Of a stretch of 36,881 bases of DNA, positions 28,569 to 36,881 are shown piece after piece (the stretch's first letter is position 1; every line of letters starts with the position of its first letter). This DNA comes from Plastoroseomonas hellenica (lineage in GTDB: Bacteria; Pseudomonadota; Alphaproteobacteria; Acetobacterales; Acetobacteraceae), in contig NZ_JAAGBB010000054.1 of assembly GCF_018129085.1 (NCBI RefSeq), positions 1 to 36,881 on the forward strand, written 5' to 3'. The notes beneath the pieces are model-generated. The model did no database searches. It saw only the letters and a program-made list of their open reading frames with translations, and was not told the origin of the DNA. Both the position numbers and the translations under genes were made by a program.

Positions 28569-28592
28569 CAGTGCGCATACCAACGCGCACTG
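28569..28592 (+). promoter_or_regulatory. Hairpin just upstream of the metallo-hydrolase start
   Basis: CAGTGCGC/GCGCACTG forms an 8-bp stem with the loop ATACCAAC, ending eight bases before the ATG at 28601. No good ribosome site is visible between them, so the stem may affect translation. It may also be the end of the DUF815 transcript. Confidence 0.35.
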
Positions 28593-28600
28593 CCGTTGAT

Positions 28601-29545
28601 ATGACACCGCGGCGCGATGCCGCCGGCCGCTTCCTGAACCCGGATGGCAGCGACGGCGGCAAGCGGCTGCGGGACGTGGTCCGGCTGATGCGGGAACCGC
28701 GTGCGGCATGGCCGCGGCGGGTCGAGGATCCGCCGCAGCCACCGCTCGCGCCGGTGCCGGCGGGGCATGTCGCGGTCACCGCGATCGGCCATGCGAGCTT
28801 CCTGATCCGCATCGCCGATGGCCCAACGCTGCTCACCGACCCCGTCTGGAGCGAACGCGCCAGCCCCTTCGCCTGGGCCGGCCCGCGCCGCGCCCGCGCG
28901 CCCGGCCTCGCTTTCGAGGCCTTGCCGCCTATCGATGCGGTGCTGATCTCCCACAACCATTATGACCATTGCGACCTGCCGACGCTGGCGCGCCTCGCCC
29001 GGCGCAGCGCGCCGCCGCCGGTCGTCACCGGCCTCGGCAATGCCGGGCTGATCGCGCGCAGCGGGTTGTCCGCCATCACCGAACTCGACTGGTGGGACAG
29101 CCACACGCTGCCGGGCGGCACCCGCCTCACCTACCTGCCGATGCGGCATGGCTCGGCGCGGACCGTGCGCGATCGCTGCCGGACGCTCTGGGGCGGCTTC
29201 GCCATCGAAACCCCCTCCGGCGCGCGGATCTTCTTCTGCGGCGACACCGCCTGGGGCCCGCACCTCGTGGACATCGGCGCCCGCCTCGGCCCTTTCGCCG
29301 TGGCGCTGCTCCCGATCGGCGCCTATGACCCGCGCTGGTTCATGAGCAGCGTGCACGTGGACCCGGATGAGGCGGTCGCGATGCACCATGCGATCCGTGC
29401 CCGCACCTCCATCGCCATGCATTTCGGCGTCTTCCAGCTCACCCGCGAGCCGATCGGGGAGCCGGTGGAGCGGCTGCTCGCAGCACGGGGCAAGGCGGAT
29501 TTCCGAGTACCGGGCTTCGGGGAGACGCTGGTCCTGCCACTCTGA
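28601..29545 (+). CDS. MBL-fold metallo-hydrolase, NAPE-PLD/UlaG-like
   Basis: A 314-residue binuclear zinc hydrolase. The metal motif HNHYDHCD is at residues 118-125, with further ligands His183 (MRHGSAR) and Asp215 (FFCGDTAWG). LLTDPVWSERASPF and TLWGGFAIE match the N-acylphosphatidylethanolamine phospholipase D-like branch, which suggests a phospholipid or phosphodiester substrate, though bacterial members vary. I chose the ATG at 28601; the open frame from GTG at 28571 runs through a hairpin and adds unconserved residues. It is convergent with serS; a modest hairpin at 29577-29608 (CATAGG...CCTATG) lies between them. Confidence 0.92.
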   Translation: MTPRRDAAGRFLNPDGSDGGKRLRDVVRLMREPRAAWPRRVEDPPQPPLAPVPAGHVAVTAIGHASFLIRIADGPTLLTDPVWSERASPFAWAGPRRARAPGLAFEALPPIDAVLISHNHYDHCDLPTLARLARRSAPPPVVTGLGNAGLIARSGLSAITELDWWDSHTLPGGTRLTYLPMRHGSARTVRDRCRTLWGGFAIETPSGARIFFCGDTAWGPHLVDIGARLGPFAVALLPIGAYDPRWFMSSVHVDPDEAVAMHHAIRARTSIAMHFGVFQLTREPIGEPVERLLAARGKADFRVPGFGETLVLPL

Positions 29546-29679
29546 GCGGCCGCCGGGGTCATCGCCCTCTGTTCGGCATAGGTTCCCGGGCTTGCCCGCG
29601 TGCCTATGACCCGGACTGGAACGAATTTCGACAGTCGCATGACAGCCGCGGGACCATCAGATGACCGGTCGCGCCGGGC

Positions 29680-30942
29680 TCAGCCGAGCCGTTCGGCACC
29701 CGCCATGTAAGGCCGCAGCACCGGCGGGATGGCGACGCTGCCATCCGCGTTCTGGTGCGTCTCCAGCACCGCGATCAGCGCCCGGCCGACCGCGACGCCC
29801 GAGCCGTTCAACGTGTGCACCAGCAGGTTGTCCTTGCCGGTCTTCACCCGCGCCTTCATCCGCCGCGCCTGGAAGTCCCGGCAATTGGAGCAGGAGGAGA
29901 TCTCCCGCCAGGCCTTCTGCCCGGGCAGCCAGACCTCGAGGTCATAGGTCCGCGCCGCGCCGAAACCGGTATCGCCCGAGCAGAGGAAGACCCGCCGCCA
30001 GGTCAGGCCGAGTTCGGTCAGCACCCGCTCCGCCGCCTGGGTCATGCGCTCATGCTCGGCGTCGGACTGGTCCGGCGCGGTGATGGAGACCAACTCCACC
30101 TTGGTGAACTGGTGCTGGCGCAGCATGCCGCGGGTGTCACGCCCGGCGCTGCCCGCTTCCGAACGGAAGCACGGCGACAACGCGGTCGCGCGGATCGGGA
30201 GCTGCACCGGCTGCAGGATCTCGTCACGCACCAGGTTGGTCAGCGGCACCTCGGCGGTCGGGATCAGGTAGCGGCCATCGGTGGTGGTGAACAGGTCCTC
30301 GGCAAATTTCGGCAATTGTCCGGTGCCATACATGGTCGCATCGTTCACCAGCAGCGGCACGACATGCTCGGTATAGCCATGCTCGGTGGTGTGCAGGTCG
30401 AGCATCCATTGCCCGAGCGCCCGCTCCAGCCGTGCCAGCGCGCCCTTCAGCACCACGAATCGCGCACCCGCGAGCTTGGCGGCGGTCGGGAAGTCCATCA
30501 TCCCCAGCGCCTCGCCGATCTCGAAATGCTCACGCGCCGGAAAGTTCGGCATACGCGGCTCGCCGTGGGTGTGCAGCACCACATTGGCGGTCTCGTCGGG
30601 CCCGTCCGGCACCTCGGGGTCGAGGATGTTGGGAAGCGATTCGAGGATGCCCTTCAGCTCCGCCTGCTGCTCCGGCAGCGCCGCCTCGGCAGCGGCGATC
30701 CCGCCCGCGACCTCGCGCCCGCGCGCCTCCAGGGCTGCGGTGTCCTCGCCCTTCCGTTTGGCGATGCCGACGCTCTTGCCGATCTCGTTGCGCTCGGCGA
30801 GCAGGCCCTGCACGCGGGTCTGCGCATCGCGCACCCGCGCATCCAGCGCCACGATGGAGGACGCCACCGGCGCCACCCCGCGTCGCGCCATCGCGGCGTC
30901 GAAGGCTTCCGGATTGGTGCGAACCAGCCTGATGTCATGCAT
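29680..30942 (-). CDS. serS: Seryl-tRNA synthetase
   Basis: Class II aminoacyl-tRNA synthetase charging tRNA-Ser. It has the N-terminal helical arm (residues about 30-105, coiled coil that holds the long variable arm of the tRNA). Motif 2 is at [21 protein letters not shown] and the motif 3 region at [30 protein letters not shown] is typical of bacterial SerRS. 420 residues is a normal length. It lies 71 nt after tatC as the last gene of the minus-strand cluster; surE and pcm, which often follow, are absent. Confidence 0.97.
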   Translation of the reverse strand: MHDIRLVRTNPEAFDAAMARRGVAPVASSIVALDARVRDAQTRVQGLLAERNEIGKSVGIAKRKGEDTAALEARGREVAGGIAAAEAALPEQQAELKGILESLPNILDPEVPDGPDETANVVLHTHGEPRMPNFPAREHFEIGEALGMMDFPTAAKLAGARFVVLKGALARLERALGQWMLDLHTTEHGYTEHVVPLLVNDATMYGTGQLPKFAEDLFTTTDGRYLIPTAEVPLTNLVRDEILQPVQLPIRATALSPCFRSEAGSAGRDTRGMLRQHQFTKVELVSITAPDQSDAEHERMTQAAERVLTELGLTWRRVFLCSGDTGFGAARTYDLEVWLPGQKAWREISSCSNCRDFQARRMKARVKTGKDNLLVHTLNGSGVAVGRALIAVLETHQNADGSVAIPPVLRPYMAGAERLG

Positions 30943-31013
30943 CGAACGGCAACCCGATCGTCATGCGGCCCAGCGGCCGCGAAGCATTTCCAGAACGCCG
31001 ATGGGGAGAAACG

Positions 31014-31802
31014 TCACTCCTTCTCGTCCTTCTTCGGCGTCATCCACACCGCCGCCAGGATCGACAGCTCGTAGAGCGCCAGCAGCGGCACCGCGAGGCC
31101 GATCTGGCTGATGATGTCGGGCGGCGTGATCACCGCGGCCACCACGAACATGCCGACCACCGCATAGCGCCGGCTGCGCCGCAGCCCGTCCACGCTCAGG
31201 ATGCCGACCCTGACCAGCAAGGTCAGCAGCACCGGAAGCTGGAAGGCAATCCCGAAGGCCAGGATCATGTGCATGACGAGCGAGAGGTATTCGCTCACCT
31301 TCGCCTCGAGCTGCACGGGCAGCGCGCCTTCCCCGCCCGGCGACTCGAAGGAGATGAAGAATGTCCAGGCCAGCGGGAAGATGAAGTAGTAGGCGAGCGC
31401 GGCACCGGCCACGAACAGGAAGGGCGAGGCCACCAGGAAGGGCGTGATCGCCCGCTTCTCGCTGCGGTAGAGGCCGGGCGCGATGAACAGCCAGAGCTGA
31501 GTCGCCCAGATCGGGAAGCTGAAGAAGGTGGCGCCGAAGAAGGCGACCTTCAGGTAGGTGAAGAAGGCCTCATAAAGCGCCGTGAAGATCAGCCGGCGGT
31601 CGCCGTGGCCCTGCTTCTGCAGGATGTCTGCCAGTGGCTGGGCCAGGAAGCCGTAGATCTGCGTGGAGAAATAGTAGCAGACGGCGAAGCAGAGCACGAA
31701 GGCGATGACCGACTTCAGGAGCCGCGAGCGCAGCTCCATCAGATGCTCGATCAACGGCATCGGCTTGTCGTCGATCGTGTCTTCCTGGTCGTCGCGGGGC
31801 AA
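31014..31802 (-). CDS. tatC: Sec-independent protein translocase TatC
   Basis: Receptor core of the twin-arginine translocase in the inner membrane; it binds the RR signal of folded substrates. The 262-residue protein has six helices. Hallmarks are MPLIEHLMELRSRLLKS at the N-terminus, FTALYEAFFTYLKVAFF, the conserved Glu/Pro region APGLYRSEKRAITPF, FGIAFQLPVLL, and VVAAVITPPDIISQ. Likely substrates in this window are MsrP, the Bug-type binding protein and perhaps the cyclophilin. It starts 15 nt after tatB. Confidence 0.97.
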   Translation of the reverse strand: MPRDDQEDTIDDKPMPLIEHLMELRSRLLKSVIAFVLCFAVCYYFSTQIYGFLAQPLADILQKQGHGDRRLIFTALYEAFFTYLKVAFFGATFFSFPIWATQLWLFIAPGLYRSEKRAITPFLVASPFLFVAGAALAYYFIFPLAWTFFISFESPGGEGALPVQLEAKVSEYLSLVMHMILAFGIAFQLPVLLTLLVRVGILSVDGLRRSRRYAVVGMFVVAAVITPPDIISQIGLAVPLLALYELSILAAVWMTPKKDEKE

Positions 31803-31817
31803 ACGGGCCGCCCTTCC

Positions 31818-32276
31818 TTAGGCTTGGTGGTTGGCCGGCGGCGTGGTGCCCGGCGGGATGAAGGCGGGCGGCGCGTCGACGGTCGTGGCCGGCGGTGCTG
31901 CCTCCGCGATCGGCGCGGGCGGCACGAAGGCCGGTGGGGCGGTGTCCACCGAAGGCGCGGGCGGCGTATAGGGCGGCGTGTCCTTCAGCGGGTCGGTCGC
32001 GAAGGTGTCCCGGATGCTGCCATCCTTGTCCACGGCGCGCTGGATCTCGCCCTTCAGGTCGAAATTGCGGATTTCGCTGATGGTGTTGCGCACGTCGTCG
32101 AGCTTGGCCTCGCGCACCAGCTCGTCGGCATGGCCCTGGAACTCCGCGGCCATGCGGCGCAGCTTCTGGATGCCCCTGGCAGCGCCGCGGATGGCCTCGG
32201 GCAGGTCCTTGGGCCCGATGACGACCAACGCCACCACGGCGATCAACGCGATTTCGGACCAGGCCAGGTCGAACAT
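31818..32276 (-). CDS. tatB: Sec-independent protein translocase TatB
   Basis: Membrane-anchored Tat component that works with TatC in signal recognition. The protein starts MFDLAWSEIALIAVVALVVIGPKDLPEAIR: a short helix with the early Glu (Glu8) typical of TatB, then the Gly-Pro hinge, an amphipathic helix and a Pro/Ala-rich tail of about 60 residues. I chose the ATG at 32276 rather than the ATG six codons upstream, as this gives the conserved N-terminus. tatA is not found next to it: the 69 nt before it hold no gene, and upstream is an ABC ATPase. Confidence 0.94.
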   Translation of the reverse strand: MFDLAWSEIALIAVVALVVIGPKDLPEAIRGAARGIQKLRRMAAEFQGHADELVREAKLDDVRNTISEIRNFDLKGEIQRAVDKDGSIRDTFATDPLKDTPPYTPPAPSVDTAPPAFVPPAPIAEAAPPATTVDAPPAFIPPGTTPPANHQA

Positions 32277-32345
32277 GGGTTCCCTTTTTCGCACCCGCTT
32301 GCGAGGGCGCGGCCTCCGTTAGCAGGAAGATCGATCACCGCCTAG

Positions 32346-33398
32346 TTAGGGTGCCTCCACCGGAAATACGAATGCCCGTTCCGCGTCGAGCGTGATCGAA
32401 ACCCGCTCCCCGCGCCGGAGCTCGCGCCCAGCCGGGATGCGCGCATGCAGGTGCAGCACGCCGCCCTCCACCTCTCGCAGCGTCATGTGCACCAGGGTGG
32501 TGGCGCCGAGCAGCCGGGACGCTTCGATCTCGGCGACCGGCCCGCCGGCTTCCGGCCCGGCCAGCCGGAGCCCTTCCGGCCGGACGAAGACCTCGACCGC
32601 CTCCCCCTCCGCCCGCCCGGGCGCGGCCAGGGCACCGAAGGGGGTCGGCGCCTGCCCGCCGGCGACGCGGGCCGGCAAGCGGTTCACCTCACCCAGGAAG
32701 GTCGCGACGAAGCGGTCGGCGGGGTGCAGATAGAGCGTCTCCGGCGTCCCCGCCTGCACGATCACCCCGTCCCGCATCAGGGCGATGCGGTCGCCCATGA
32801 ACATCGCCTCCTCGGCGTCATGAGTGACCAGCAGGGAGGCGATGCCGGCCTGCTGCAGCACGTGCAGCGTATCGTCGCGCACCTGCTCCCGCAGCCGGGC
32901 GTCGAGGCTGGCGAAAGCCTCGTCCAGCAGCAGCACCTGCGGCCGCGGCGCGAGCGCCCGGGCCAGCGCCACCCGCTGCTGCTGCCCGCCCGAGAGCATA
33001 TGCGGGAAGGCCGCGGCATAGGCGGTCAGCCCGACGCGGGCCAGTGCATCCGCGACGCGCGCGGCCCGTTCCGGCTTCGGCACCCGACGCAGCCCGAAGG
33101 CGACGTTGCCGGCGACGTCGAGATGCGGGAACAGCGCATAGTCCTGGAAGACGAAGCCGACATTGCGCTCCTCGGGCGGCACTTCGCGCCCGGCCTCCGC
33201 CATCACCGAACCGCCGATCGCGAGCCGGCCGTGCTGCAGGGCCTCCAGCCCCGAGACCAGGCGCAGCAGCGTCGTCTTGCCGCAGCCGGAGGGGCCGAGC
33301 AGCGCCACGATCTCCCCCGGGGCCACCGCCAGGTCGACGCCGCGCAGCACCTCCCGCGCCCCGTAGGCGTGGCGGATGCCGTCGAAGGCGAGGCTCAC
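32346..33398 (-). CDS. Orphan FbpC/PotA-like ABC transporter ATP-binding protein in the tatA position
   Basis: A 350-residue importer ATPase of the ferric/sulfate/polyamine group. Visible are Walker A GPSGCGKTT, Q-loop GFVFQDYALFPHLDV, signature LSGGQQQRVALARAL, Walker B LLLDEAFASLDA and switch LVTHDAEEA. A C-terminal TOBE-like domain (from FVRPEGLRL) follows. Arg/Pro-rich EVPPEERNVG is FbpC-like. No permease or binding-protein gene is in the window. The GTG start at 33398 overlaps the scpB stop as GTGA, so it is coupled to scpB and precedes tatB by 69 nt. It may serve a transporter encoded elsewhere. Confidence 0.92.
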   Translation of the reverse strand: MSLAFDGIRHAYGAREVLRGVDLAVAPGEIVALLGPSGCGKTTLLRLVSGLEALQHGRLAIGGSVMAEAGREVPPEERNVGFVFQDYALFPHLDVAGNVAFGLRRVPKPERAARVADALARVGLTAYAAAFPHMLSGGQQQRVALARALAPRPQVLLLDEAFASLDARLREQVRDDTLHVLQQAGIASLLVTHDAEEAMFMGDRIALMRDGVIVQAGTPETLYLHPADRFVATFLGEVNRLPARVAGGQAPTPFGALAAPGRAEGEAVEVFVRPEGLRLAGPEAGGPVAEIEASRLLGATTLVHMTLREVEGGVLHLHARIPAGRELRRGERVSITLDAERAFVFPVEAP

Positions 33399-34072
33399 GG
33401 AATGTCCTTCTCGGGCTCCGGCGTTTCCGGCCCGCCGGGTTCGGCCTCCGGCGTATCAGCCTCGGGGGTTTCGGGCCCGGACGGCTCGGGCGCGGACGTC
33501 CGGGGCTCCGGCAGCGGCAAGGCGGGCCCGGTCTCCGCCGTCACCAGCTCCTCTCGCTTCGGCAGGTCGCCGAGCTGGCGGAGTGAGAACTGCGCCAGGA
33601 ACTTGTCCGTAGTGCCCCAGAGTGCCGGGCGCCCCGGCGTCTCCCGCCGCCCGCGCGGCAGGATGAGGCCAAGCTCCAGCAGTGCCTCGAGGCTGGTCTG
33701 GGACAGCGCGGTGCCGCGGATCTCCTCGATCTCGCCGCGGGTGCAGGGCTGGTGGTAGGCGATGATCGCCAGCGCCTCCATGGCCGCGCGCGGCAGCCGG
33801 CGCGGCGCCTCGATCACGCGGGTCAGCTTCGGCGCCAGGTCGGGCGCGGTGCGGAAGGCCCAGCCGCCGGCGACATCCTGCAATTCCACGCCGCGCCCGG
33901 CATAGCGCGCCGCCAGCGCCTCCAGCACTGCGGCCGCCGGCAATTCCTCCGGCAGCACGCCCGCCAGCATCTGGAGCGTCACCGGCTTCTCGGACGCGAA
34001 GACCAGCGCCTCCGCGATGCGCAGCCCTTCCTCCAGGGCGGCGCCGTCCATCTCCTGAGCGGTCTCACTCAT
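33395..34072 (-). CDS. scpB: Segregation and condensation protein B
   Basis: Winged-helix partner of the SMC-ScpA complex in chromosome condensation and segregation. Core features are LRIAEALVFASEKPVTLQML, RLPRAAMEALAIIAYHQPCTRGEIEEIRG, and GRRETPGRPALWGTTDKFL. A long Pro/Glu-rich tail (PEPRTSAPEPSGPETPEADT and on) is low complexity. The ATG at 34072 overlaps the scpA stop by eight bases; the open frame upstream adds only residues within scpA. Order scpA-scpB is as expected. Confidence 0.95.
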   Translation of the reverse strand: MSETAQEMDGAALEEGLRIAEALVFASEKPVTLQMLAGVLPEELPAAAVLEALAARYAGRGVELQDVAGGWAFRTAPDLAPKLTRVIEAPRRLPRAAMEALAIIAYHQPCTRGEIEEIRGTALSQTSLEALLELGLILPRGRRETPGRPALWGTTDKFLAQFSLRQLGDLPKREELVTAETGPALPLPEPRTSAPEPSGPETPEADTPEAEPGGPETPEPEKDIP

Positions 34073-34817
34073 CGCCCGTCTCCTGTTCGCGGCGGCGCAC
34101 ATGGATCGGCCCGAAGGCCTCCTCCTGCCGCAATTCGATCCCGCCCCCGCGCGCCATCTCCAGCCCGGCGATCAAGGTGCTGGCGACGGCCGCACGGCGC
34201 TCGACCGGATCGGCCGAGGCGTCCTCCGGCAGGAAGCGCATCAGCACCTCCCAGGAGGGCAGCGCACCGACCAGGCGGGTCAGGCGCTCGATCGCGTCCT
34301 GCACGGTCCAGAGCTTCCGGGGCTTCGGCCGGTAAGGCCGTCGGGCAAGCGCCCGCCGCCGCGCCGCGACATAGGCCTGCAGCAGCGAGGGCAGATCGGC
34401 CGCGAGGCCGGAGCGGTCGACACTGGTCAGGCTCTCCGGCGCGCCGCGGGCGAAGACGTCGTGCCCGAGCCAGGGCCTGCGGTTCAGCCAGAGCGCCGCC
34501 GCCCGCATCGCCTCCAGCGCCGCCAGCCGCTCGGTCAGCCGCTCGGCCAGCGCCTCGGCGTCTTCCTCCTCGCCCGCGGTCTCCTCGGGCGGCAGCAGCA
34601 GGCGGGATTTGAGCCAGGCAAGCCAGGCCGCCATGACCAGCCAGTCGGCGGCGAGCTCAAGCCGCACCCGCTCCCGCTCGATCACCGCCAGATACTGGTC
34701 GACCAGCGCGAGGATCGAGATTTTCGCGATATCGACCTTCTGCGCCCGCGCGAGCTCCAGCAGCAGGTCGAGCGGCCCGTCGAAGCCTTCCAGGTGCAGC
34801 GTCAGGGTCTCGCTCAT
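34065..34817 (-). CDS. scpA: Segregation and condensation protein A
   Basis: Kleisin subunit bridging the SMC heads. The start MSETLTLHLEGFDGPLDLLLELARAQKVDI is the family signature. ISILALVDQYLAVI and the WLVMAAWLAWLKSRLLLP region follow, then an acidic segment (EETAGEEEDAEAL) and a C-terminal winged-helix part. 250 residues is normal. Its ATG overlaps the stop of the site-2 protease gene (ATGA). The frame remains open far upstream, but that part overlaps other genes and is not coding. Confidence 0.95.
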   Translation of the reverse strand: MSETLTLHLEGFDGPLDLLLELARAQKVDIAKISILALVDQYLAVIERERVRLELAADWLVMAAWLAWLKSRLLLPPEETAGEEEDAEALAERLTERLAALEAMRAAALWLNRRPWLGHDVFARGAPESLTSVDRSGLAADLPSLLQAYVAARRRALARRPYRPKPRKLWTVQDAIERLTRLVGALPSWEVLMRFLPEDASADPVERRAAVASTLIAGLEMARGGGIELRQEEAFGPIHVRRREQETGDE

Positions 34818-35524
34818 CCCTCCCCGCTCCCATGGCCGGTCAGCAGCAGGACGAACTGGAAGGCCGGCAGCACCAGGTTGCGCACGAACCAGCCCATCGG
34901 GTTCCAGGCCGGCAGCGCCATCGGCAGCAGGAACAGGAAGACCAGCACGATCAGGATGCCGTAGCGCTCCAGCCGGGCCACTGCCATCGCCGGCCCGCGC
35001 GGCAGCAGCCCGACCAGGATCCGCCCGCCATCGAGCGGCGGCAGCGGGATCAGGTTGAACATGCCGAGCACCAAGTTCGACAGGATCGACAGCGCGCAGA
35101 GCCGCAGCAGGAACTCGCCGCCCGCATCGCCGAGCAGCCCGTCGGCGGCATCGACGGCATGCGCCGCCAGCCCGGCCAGAATCGCGAGCGCGAAGTTCAT
35201 CGCGGGCCCGGCGGCAGCGACCAGCATCATGTCGCGCCGGGGATGGCGCAGCTTCCAGAAATCCACCGGCACCGGCTTGGCCCAGCCGAACATCGCCTGC
35301 ACGCTGCCGGTGGCCAGCAATTGCCCGATCACCATGATGCCCGGCAGCAGCAGCGTGCCGACCGGGTCCACATGGCGCAGCGGGTTGAGGCTGATGCGCC
35401 CCGCACGCTCCGCCGTGTCGTCGCCGAGGGCGCGCGCGGCATAGCCATGCGCGGCCTCGTGCAGGGTGATCGCGAAGACCGCCGCGAAGATCGCGGCGGC
35501 AAGCTCTGGCATCCATCCGGGCAT
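34814..35524 (-). CDS. Site-2 protease family protein (M50)
   Basis: Intramembrane zinc metalloprotease of 236 residues. HEAAH (His22, Glu23, His26) lies in the first helix and NLIPLPPLDGG (Asp165) supplies the third ligand. Conserved GRISLNPLRHVDPVGTLLLP and AGPAMNFALAIL also match the short bacterial S2P group without a PDZ domain. Substrates are unknown. The ATG at 35524 overlaps the nagZ stop by one base (TGATG), and its own stop overlaps scpA. A gene of this family between nagZ and scpA is seen in some Rhodospirillales. Confidence 0.93.
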   Translation of the reverse strand: MPGWMPELAAAIFAAVFAITLHEAAHGYAARALGDDTAERAGRISLNPLRHVDPVGTLLLPGIMVIGQLLATGSVQAMFGWAKPVPVDFWKLRHPRRDMMLVAAAGPAMNFALAILAGLAAHAVDAADGLLGDAGGEFLLRLCALSILSNLVLGMFNLIPLPPLDGGRILVGLLPRGPAMAVARLERYGILIVLVFLFLLPMALPAWNPMGWFVRNLVLPAFQFVLLLTGHGSGEG

Positions 35525-36540
35525 CAGGCGGCGTCCCGGCCGGCCGCAGTGGGATCGGGGCCGACAGGCCCCGCGGCGATGGTGGCGGCGCCATCGAAGC
35601 GTTCGCGCCGCGCCGCGGCGCGGGCGGTCGCCAGCCGTTCCGCCGCCCGGTCCGACAGCGGCGGCGTGGCGCGCAGCACCGCAGCACTTTCCGCGATGCG
35701 GCCGCTGCAATGGAGCAGGACGTCGCAACCGGCGCCGATCACCTCCGCCGCCAGGTCGTTCGACAGGCCGGCGAGCGCGCCCATCGCGACGTCGTCCGAG
35801 ACCAGGACGCCGTCGAAGCCCATCGCGCCCCGGATGACTTCGCCGATGATGCTCGGCGAGAGCGTCGCCGGCCGCGCCGCATCCCAGGCCGGGTAGAGCA
35901 CATGTGCGGTCATCGCCCAGAAGGCGGCGCCGCCATCGGTGGCCGAGAGTGCGCGGAACGGGTGCAGGTCAGCCGCCAGCGTCGCGGCGTCGGCCGTGAC
36001 GCGCGGCAGCTCGTGGTGACTGTCCGCCGTCGCGCGGCCATGGCCGGGGACATGCTTGACGACCGGCGTCACACCGGCCTCCAGCAGCCCCGCCACCACG
36101 GCGGCGCCGAGCCGCGCCACGGCCTCCGGGGTCTCGCCATAGGCGCGGTCGCCGATCACGCCATGGGCGCCCGGGATGCGGAGATCCAGCACCGGGGCGC
36201 AGACCACGTCGAAGCCGGCGGCGAGGCAGGTCGCGCCCATGCGGCGCGCGCTGTCCCGGGCCGCGCCCGCAGGACCGTCGGCGAAGGCGATGGCGGCGGG
36301 AAAGGCCGGCCAATGCGGCGGCCGCAGCCGTGCGACGCGTCCGCCTTCCTGGTCGACCAGGATCGGCGTGGCCTCGCCCAGCACATCGCGCACGGCGGCG
36401 GTGAGCGCCGTGAGCTGCACCGGGTCCTGCACGTTGCGGGCGAAGAGGATGACGCCGAGCGGGCGCGCGTCGCGTAACAGCGCCGCCTCCTCGGCAGTCA
36501 GCACCGGGCCGGAGAGGCCGATGATGGCGGCGCGGGTCAT
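35524..36540 (-). CDS. nagZ: Beta-N-acetylhexosaminidase NagZ
   Basis: Cytoplasmic family-3 glycoside hydrolase that removes GlcNAc from anhydromuropeptides in peptidoglycan recycling. The catalytic His/Asp loop is KHVPGHGRATADSHHELP (His175 and Asp173 region), the nucleophile Asp lies in LVSDDVAMGAL (near 249-250), and LVDQEGGRVARL is conserved. 338 residues. The ATG at 36540 gives the family start and lies four bases after the SPOR gene stop; the longer open frame overlaps that gene. Confidence 0.95.
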   Translation of the reverse strand: MTRAAIIGLSGPVLTAEEAALLRDARPLGVILFARNVQDPVQLTALTAAVRDVLGEATPILVDQEGGRVARLRPPHWPAFPAAIAFADGPAGAARDSARRMGATCLAAGFDVVCAPVLDLRIPGAHGVIGDRAYGETPEAVARLGAAVVAGLLEAGVTPVVKHVPGHGRATADSHHELPRVTADAATLAADLHPFRALSATDGGAAFWAMTAHVLYPAWDAARPATLSPSIIGEVIRGAMGFDGVLVSDDVAMGALAGLSNDLAAEVIGAGCDVLLHCSGRIAESAAVLRATPPLSDRAAERLATARAAARRERFDGAATIAAGPVGPDPTAAGRDAA

Positions 36541-36544
36541 GCGG

Positions 36545-36881
36545 TCAACCGCGGACGACGGAGCAATTGCCGCCCTTGGCGCGCAGCTTCTCGCAGAAGT
36601 CGCGGGCTGCATCCGCATCCGGGAACATGCCGGTGCGCAAGCGGAAGAGCGTCGGCTGCCCGTCCCGCTCGAAGCGGAGCACCTGCGGGCGGCGATCGCC
36701 GAGCAGCTCGGGCGCCCGGCGGGTCAGCCGCTCCCATTCGGTGCGGGCCGCTTCCTCGCTCGGCAGCGCGCCGATTTGCACCTGCACGCGGCCGGCATTG
36801 GGCGATGCCGGGCGGGCCGCGGGCGGCACGGCCGCGGCAGGCGCGGCAGACGGGGCCGGTGCAGTCGCGGCAGGCGCCGGT
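36545..36881 (-). CDS. SPOR-domain protein, C-terminal part (5' end outside window)
   Basis: The frame is open to the window edge. The visible part begins with an Ala/Pro-rich linker and ends in a SPOR domain: VQVQIGALPSEEAARTEWERL, FRLRTGMFPDADAARDFCEKL and GGNCSVVRG. SPOR domains bind denuded glycan at the division septum. Cys residues in DFCEKL and GNCSVV may form the disulfide known in some SPOR folds. It heads the visible part of the nagZ-scpAB cluster, where a SPOR protein is usual in Alphaproteobacteria. Confidence 0.9.
   Translation of the reverse strand, partial: PAPAATAPAPSAAPAAAVPPAARPASPNAGRVQVQIGALPSEEAARTEWERLTRRAPELLGDRRPQVLRFERDGQPTLFRLRTGMFPDADAARDFCEKLRAKGGNCSVVRG

Overview
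The window is about 37 kb of very GC-rich, densely coding chromosome from an alphaproteobacterium. The gene content and order fit Rhodospirillales, most likely the Acetobacteraceae (Roseomonas-like). The grounds are the uvrA/ssb/gyrA/coaD/ppi block, the nagZ/scpA/scpB/tat/serS block, a GAAC-N7-GAAC SOS box of the alphaproteobacterial type, alanine at the GyrA quinolone hot spot, and an orphan Bug-type binding protein. No rRNA, CRISPR array, transposase, integrase or phage gene was found. No stretch longer than 300 bases lacks a gene; the largest gaps (24321-24535, 26975-27208, 16236-16431, 20260-20401) hold hairpins and repeats rather than genes.

Layout. 1-2333 (+): the C-terminal two thirds of recG and a polytopic membrane protein. 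2395-4452 (-): two oligopeptide-type ABC ATPases without permeases, with a possible broken small membrane-protein gene at their 3' end and an AT-rich, Fur-like promoter region at their 5' end. 4608-9620 (+): a compact operon for a Gld-type ABC exporter (ATPase, ABC-2 permease, GldG-like auxiliary protein, DUF4340 protein) followed by a Nudix hydrolase and a strong hairpin. 9718-10716 (+): a Bug/TctC binding protein. 10733-11992 (-): msrP and a small two-helix membrane protein in place of msrQ. 12131-14781 (-): a lipid-carrier glycosylation pair (polyprenyl-phosphate glycosyltransferase fused to GtrA, and a GT39-type transferase). 14846-16039 (-): a DUF4157-type toxin or effector-like protein next to tRNA-Lys.

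16424-24007: the information-processing block. ssb, gyrA, coaD and a cyclophilin lie on the minus strand and uvrA is divergent. The gyrA-coaD-ppi operon is bracketed by two copies of a structured repeat of about 110-130 nt. 24087-26236 (-): a lipoprotein, an unknown membrane protein and an NDUFAF6-like squalene-synthase-fold protein. 26336-26974 (+): iron superoxide dismutase, followed by an unusual hairpin array with a 25-bp perfect stem, then yajC (-), a DUF815 ATPase (+) and an NAPE-PLD-like metallo-hydrolase (+).

29680-36881 (-): the cell-envelope and chromosome-segregation cluster. In transcription order it is SPOR protein, nagZ, site-2 protease, scpA, scpB, an FbpC-like ABC ATPase, tatB, tatC and serS, mostly joined by overlapping stop/start codons. 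tatA, normally between scpB and tatB, is absent; the orphan ABC ATPase sits there.

The best leads for something undescribed are the DUF4157 protein beside tRNA-Lys, the structured repeat pair around the gyrA operon, the sodB-yajC hairpin array, the ATPase in the tatA position, and the msrP-linked small membrane protein. Statements about usual gene order rest on general knowledge of alphaproteobacterial genomes and were not checked by search.
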